DNA from: Sedimenticola hydrogenitrophicus
GTDB lineage: Bacteria > Pseudomonadota > Gammaproteobacteria > Chromatiales > Chromatiaceae
NCBI RefSeq assembly: GCF_025175675.1
Contig: NZ_JANIOA010000030.1
Coordinates: forward strand, 1-57,150
DNA: 57,150 bases
Reading direction: 5' to 3'
Shown in pieces: positions 52,565 to 57,150 of the stretch (position 1 is the stretch's first letter; each line of letters opens with the position of its first letter). The position numbers were made by a program, and so were the translations under genes. The notes beneath the pieces are model-generated. The model made no database searches and was not told where the DNA came from. It saw nothing but the letters and a program-made list of their open reading frames with translations.

Positions 52565-52591
52565 GCCCTCTCCCGGTTACCGGGAGAGGGC
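52565..52591 (+). terminator. Stem-loop between pstS and pstC
   Basis: A perfect 11-bp stem of GCCCTCTCCCG with complement around TTACC-type loop, lacking a T-run. Probably a stabiliser or attenuator that keeps pstS message more abundant than the transporter genes. Confidence 0.7.
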
Positions 52592-52630
52592 ATTGCCGTT
52601 GATAAGCCGAGTCGTTGTTGCTGAAGTATT

Positions 52631-54019
52631 ATGTCTAACACCCTACTCATTTTGATCCTGCTGGGCCTGATGGCGTTGGCCTACCGGTTGGGCATGCGCC
52701 GCTCCCAGCGGCTGGTGGGCGGTCCCGGCGGCGTGCGTGACCTCCACTCGCTGCCCTCCTACTACGGTTTCTTTACCGCCATCTGGTGCGGCTTGCCGGC
52801 GCTGCTGGTGCTGTTTCTCTGGGTCTCCCTGCAGTCGGGGGTGATCCGGGATCTGGTGATAGCGGATCTGCCGGAGGCGGTGCGCACACTGCCCCCCGCC
52901 CAGCTGGGCCTGGTGATCAACGATATCCAGAACCTGGCTCAGGGCAATATCGTCTCCGGCGAGGTGAGCCTGGAGATGGAGCGGGCGGCGGCCCATTACC
53001 AGCGCCTGCGGCAGACCAGTTTCGCCGCCTCGGTGGTGGTGGTGCTGAGCCTGGCGCTGCTCGGCCTGTCCGTCGGCTGGCGCCTGGTGTCGCCGAAGTT
53101 CCGCGCCCGTAACCGGGTCGAGTCGGTGATCAAGTGGCTGCTGGTGGGCTGCTCCACCATCGCCATCTTCACCACCCTGGGTATCGTCCTCTCGGTGCTG
53201 TTCGAGTCGATTCGCTTCTTCGAAATGGTGCCCATCGGCGAGTTCCTGTTCGGTCTGGATTGGAGTCCGCAGATGGCCATCCGCGAGGACCAGGTCGGGT
53301 CCTCGGGTGCCTTCGGCGTCATCCCCCTGTTTGCCGGCACCCTGCTGATCGCCCTGATTGCCATGCTGGTGGCGGTGCCGATCGGCCTGATGTCGGCAAT
53401 CTATCTGTCCGAGTATGCCGGTGCCCGGTTCCGCGCCTGGGCCAAGCCGCTGCTGGAAATCCTGGCGGGTATTCCGACCGTGGTGTACGGCTTCTTCGCC
53501 GCACTCACCGTGGCCCCCTTCATCCGCGACAACGGCGCGCTGCTGGGCCTGGATGTCTCATCCGAGAGCGCCCTGGCGGCCGGTCTGGTGATGGGCATCA
53601 TGATTATCCCGTTCATCTCGTCGCTCTCCGACGATGTGATCAACGCGGTGCCCCAGAGCATGCGTGACGCCTCCCTGGGGATCGGCGCCACCCATTCGGA
53701 AACCGTGCGCAAGGTGATCCTACCGGCGGCCCTGCCCGGGATTGTCGGCGGTATCCTGCTGGCGGTCTCCCGCGCCATCGGCGAGACCATGATCGTGGTG
53801 ATGGCGGCGGGACTGTCGGCCAATCTGACCGCCAATCCACTGCAGAGCGTGACCACGGTAACGGTACAGATCGTCACCCTGCTGGTGGGCGATCAGGAGT
53901 TCGACAGTCCCAAGACCCTGGCCGCCTTCGCCCTGGGGTTACTGCTGTTCCTCATTACCCTGGTACTCAATGTGGTGGCCCTGCACGTGGTGAGAAAATA
54001 TCGGGAAGCCTATGAATAA
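52631..54019 (+). CDS. pstC: Phosphate ABC transporter permease PstC
   Basis: A 462-residue permease, longer than E. coli PstC (319) through an N-terminal extension of about 150 residues with two helices. The core has PIGLMSAIYLSEYA and the EAA-type loop ASLGIGATHSETVRKVILPA. It pairs with PstA. It overlaps pstA by 8 bases. Confidence 0.9.
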   Translation: MSNTLLILILLGLMALAYRLGMRRSQRLVGGPGGVRDLHSLPSYYGFFTAIWCGLPALLVLFLWVSLQSGVIRDLVIADLPEAVRTLPPAQLGLVINDIQNLAQGNIVSGEVSLEMERAAAHYQRLRQTSFAASVVVVLSLALLGLSVGWRLVSPKFRARNRVESVIKWLLVGCSTIAIFTTLGIVLSVLFESIRFFEMVPIGEFLFGLDWSPQMAIREDQVGSSGAFGVIPLFAGTLLIALIAMLVAVPIGLMSAIYLSEYAGARFRAWAKPLLEILAGIPTVVYGFFAALTVAPFIRDNGALLGLDVSSESALAAGLVMGIMIIPFISSLSDDVINAVPQSMRDASLGIGATHSETVRKVILPAALPGIVGGILLAVSRAIGETMIVVMAAGLSANLTANPLQSVTTVTVQIVTLLVGDQEFDSPKTLAAFALGLLLFLITLVLNVVALHVVRKYREAYE

Positions 54020-55310
54020 GCCTGCAGTCGATCAGACCCGCACCATTGACCGGGTCAATGCCACCCTCAAGCAGCGCTACAACCGGGAGCGCCGTTTTCG
54101 CCGCTTTGGTCTGGCCGCGGTGATCCTGGGCCTGCTGTTTGTCGCCCTGATGTTCCTGAATATCATCAGTCAAGGTTATAGCGCCTTTTATCAGACCCGT
54201 ATCCTGCTGGATATCGAGTACCGCCAGGAGGTGATCGATCCGGCCGGGGAGCGCGATCCCGCCACGCTGTCGGCGGCCGATTACGCCGCCCTGGTCAAGT
54301 CCGCGTTGCGGGCCCTGTACCCGGATGTGAAGGGGCGTGGCGAGAAGCGCGAACTCTATGGCATGGTCAGCAGCGGGGCCGCCCTGGTGCTGCGGCAACG
54401 GGTGATGAGTGATCCTGAACTGATCGGTAGCCGCCAGGCGCTCTGGTTGCCGGCGGATGACGATATCGACATGCTGGTGAAGGGGCGTATCGACCGCAAC
54501 GCGCCGGAGTCGGAGCGTCGTATCAAGAACCGGGTGCTCGCTTGGGTGGAGCAGCTGGAGGCCCGCGGGGCGATCGAAAAGCAGTTCAACCTCGGCTTCC
54601 TCACCGGCGGCGATTCACGCGAGCCGGAACTGGCCGGTATCGGCGGTGCCGTGATGGGCTCCCTCTACACCCTGATCGTCACCCTGCTGCTGTCGTTTCC
54701 CATCGGTGTGGCGACGGCGCTCTATCTGGAGGAGTTCGCCCCGCGCAACCGCTGGACCGACCTGGTGGAGGTCAATATCAACAATCTGGCGGCGGTGCCC
54801 TCCATCGTCTTTGGCCTGCTCGGCCTGGCGGTGTTCATCAACTTCTTCGGCCTGCCGCGCTCGGCCCCGCTGGTGGGCGGCATGGTGCTGACCCTGATGA
54901 CCCTGCCGACCATCATTATCGCCAGCCGCGCGGCGCTGAAGGCGGTGCCGCCGTCGATCCGCGAGGCGGCCCTGGGTATTGGCGCCTCGCGCACCCAGAC
55001 CGTGTTTCACCACGTCCTGCCGCTGGCCATGCCCGGCATGCTGACCGGCACCATCATCGGCATGGCCCAAGCCCTGGGCGAGACCGCGCCGCTGCTGATG
55101 ATCGGCATGGTGGCCTTCATCGTGGATATTCCCGGCGGGCCCATGGATCCGGCCACGGTACTGCCGGTGCAAATCTTCCTCTGGGCCGACAGCCCGGAAC
55201 GGGCCTTCATGGAGAAGACCTCGGCCGCCATCATGGTGCTGCTGGGCTTCCTGATCCTGATGAATGTGATTGCGGTCATTTTGCGCAAGCGCTTCGAACG
55301 CCGCTGGTAA
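54012..55310 (+). CDS. pstA: Phosphate ABC transporter permease PstA
   Basis: A 432-residue permease, also longer than E. coli PstA (296), with an extra periplasmic domain after the first helix (about residues 60-200). The core has PIGVATALYLEEFAPRN and the EAA-type loop AALGIGASRTQTVFHHVLPLA. It is translationally coupled to pstC. Confidence 0.9.
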   Translation: MNKPAVDQTRTIDRVNATLKQRYNRERRFRRFGLAAVILGLLFVALMFLNIISQGYSAFYQTRILLDIEYRQEVIDPAGERDPATLSAADYAALVKSALRALYPDVKGRGEKRELYGMVSSGAALVLRQRVMSDPELIGSRQALWLPADDDIDMLVKGRIDRNAPESERRIKNRVLAWVEQLEARGAIEKQFNLGFLTGGDSREPELAGIGGAVMGSLYTLIVTLLLSFPIGVATALYLEEFAPRNRWTDLVEVNINNLAAVPSIVFGLLGLAVFINFFGLPRSAPLVGGMVLTLMTLPTIIIASRAALKAVPPSIREAALGIGASRTQTVFHHVLPLAMPGMLTGTIIGMAQALGETAPLLMIGMVAFIVDIPGGPMDPATVLPVQIFLWADSPERAFMEKTSAAIMVLLGFLILMNVIAVILRKRFERRW

Positions 55311-55389
55311 GCGCTGCCGATACAGGGCGGATATTGAATTGACGAGCAGTAACAGAGCAGATAGCTGAATGCAGAACAGGAGTGACGAA

Positions 55390-56274
<885 letters not shown>

Positions 56275-56277
56275 GGT

Positions 56278-57006
56278 ATGAATGAAATGACCGACGGCCA
56301 CATCGTCAGCAGCTACAACAAGGACCTCAATCACCTGCATCAGCTGGTGATCGAGATCAAGGATCTGGCCTGCAAGCAGGTACGGGAGGCGATTCAGTCA
56401 CTGGAAGACGAGGACGTCGTTGCGGCCCAGCGCGTGATTGTCAGCGATCGTGAGATCGACGCCCTGGACATCAAGGCGGACGAGGAGATCCTGCGGCTGA
56501 TCGCCAAACGTCAGCCGATGGCGCGGGATCTGCGGGAGATTATGACGATAGCCAAGATCGTCGGCGATCTGGAGCGCATCGGCGACCAGGCACGGCGCCT
56601 GGCACGCCTGACGATCCGCTTCTACGAGGGCGATGCGCCGCCGCCCAACCACCAGTTGCTGCAGGACCTGATCAGGATGGCGGCGTTCGTCAATGACATG
56701 GTGGGGGATGCGGTAATGGCCTTCGATGAGCTGGATCTCGATCGGGCACTGGATGTGATCCGGCGTGACGGTGTGGTCTCGGATGATTTCCGCTCGGCCC
56801 TGCGTCGCCTCTCCACCTTCATTATGGAGGATGCCCGCAGTGTCGGTCACATGGTGGATGTGGTACTGGGGCTGCGTGGCCTGGAGCGCATCGGCGGACA
56901 CGCCAAGAATATCAGTCGCTATGTGGTGTTTCTGGTGAAGGGCAAGGACGTCCGTCACAAGGATCTGGAGGCGGTGGAGGCGGAGATCGCCGCGTCGCTG
57001 AGGTAA
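56278..57006 (+). CDS. phoU: Phosphate signalling protein PhoU
   Basis: A 242-residue all-helical protein made of two PhoU repeats with their metal-binding segments (AKIVGDLERIGDQARRLAR, VLGLRGLERIGGHAKNISR). It links Pst to PhoR and limits phosphate uptake. Its TAA stop is also the left target copy of MITE copy D. Confidence 0.92.
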   Translation: MNEMTDGHIVSSYNKDLNHLHQLVIEIKDLACKQVREAIQSLEDEDVVAAQRVIVSDREIDALDIKADEEILRLIAKRQPMARDLREIMTIAKIVGDLERIGDQARRLARLTIRFYEGDAPPPNHQLLQDLIRMAAFVNDMVGDAVMAFDELDLDRALDVIRRDGVVSDDFRSALRRLSTFIMEDARSVGHMVDVVLGLRGLERIGGHAKNISRYVVFLVKGKDVRHKDLEAVEAEIAASLR

Positions 57007-57150
57007 GGGCTCGCGCAAAAATAAGTTTCGGTATTCGGTCGCAACTGGACCCCGCTGGCGGCGTTACGCTTTTTGGCAAGGGAACGGCCATTGCCTGCAA
57101 AGCGTGCCTTGCCAGCGTGGCCCAGTTACGCCCTCGGTACTGCGAAATTA
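57007..57150. mobile_element. MITE family 1, copy D (cut by window end)
   Basis: Left end GGGCTCGCGCAAAAATAA directly after the TAA of phoU. The interior matches copy A in the same orientation to the last base of the window, where the right terminus begins (GAAATTA). Confidence 0.82.

Noticed and set aside
56912-57100. Recurring small proteins of the type MQAMAVPLPKSVTPPAGS, also at 12800-13129 and 43300-43545
   Set aside because: They are translations of MITE family 1 interiors in different copies, without ribosome-binding sites.

Overview
The window looks like a chromosomal segment of a GC-rich gammaproteobacterium, probably an anaerobe or facultative anaerobe that respires sulfur or metalloid compounds. 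Supporting signs are a gammaproteobacterial phoBR/pst/phoU block, rep, a DUF2782 gene, NtrC-type sigma-54 regulators and several Tat-exported molybdoenzymes. No rRNA, phage, plasmid or complete insertion sequence is visible, but small palindromic or MITE-like repeats are abundant.

Region 1 (1-17872) and region 2 (17964-27578) are two versions of one plan. Each has a four-gene respiratory molybdoenzyme module in the order B (4Fe-4S subunit), C (NrfD membrane anchor), A (Mo-bisPGD catalytic subunit), D (TorD chaperone). Each also has its own three-gene sensor: a PhnD-like binding protein, a histidine kinase and a sigma-54-activating response regulator. Both BCAD promoters have a -24/-12 sigma-54 element, and upstream of each lie three copies of an 18-bp palindrome, GGTTAC-N6-GTAACC. 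Module 2 also has a Sel1-repeat gene, and a decayed piece of the same kind of gene lies at the left edge beside module 1. Module 1 carries extra genes: a glycosyltransferase, a methylglyoxal-synthase-like protein, a multi-cluster ferredoxin, a small c-type cytochrome, two Mrp-type P-loop ATPases, a TIM-barrel-like protein of unknown role, a rhodanese without its cysteine and a pentaheme cytochrome. Module 1 also has Asp in place of a cluster-ligand Cys in both its A and B subunits. The substrate of neither enzyme can be fixed from sequence. The family (Psr/Phs/Arr/Arx/Srd-like) and the arsenic genes nearby suggest a sulfur, selenium, arsenic or antimony oxyanion.

Region 3 (27592-35581) holds a chemoreceptor and a diguanylate cyclase that share an upstream motif, an archease-like protein, a Crp/Fnr regulator divergent from a metallo-beta-lactamase-fold protein, and an ABC-2 exporter.

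Region 4 (35643-43157, all on the minus strand) is an arsenic resistance array: arsR, acr3, a periplasmic sulfurtransferase, an arsJ-type GAPDH, a C_GCxxG_C_C protein, arsJ, a SigZ-like sigma factor, a DUF318/ArsP-type permease and a small redox disulfide protein.

Region 5 (43565-57150) has tRNA-Arg(CCG), a cytochrome c5-like protein, rep, a LOG-family gene, a DUF2782 gene and the phosphate regulon phoB-phoR-pstS-pstC-pstA-pstB-phoU, with Pho boxes before phoB and pstS.

Throughout the window, two MITE-like families flanked by 3-bp TWA duplications and several other hairpin repeats fill intergenic space. They have entered or reshaped genes: an in-frame insert in arsJ, insertions placed at the stop codons of phoU and the LOG gene, and one that replaces the start region of the pentaheme cytochrome.
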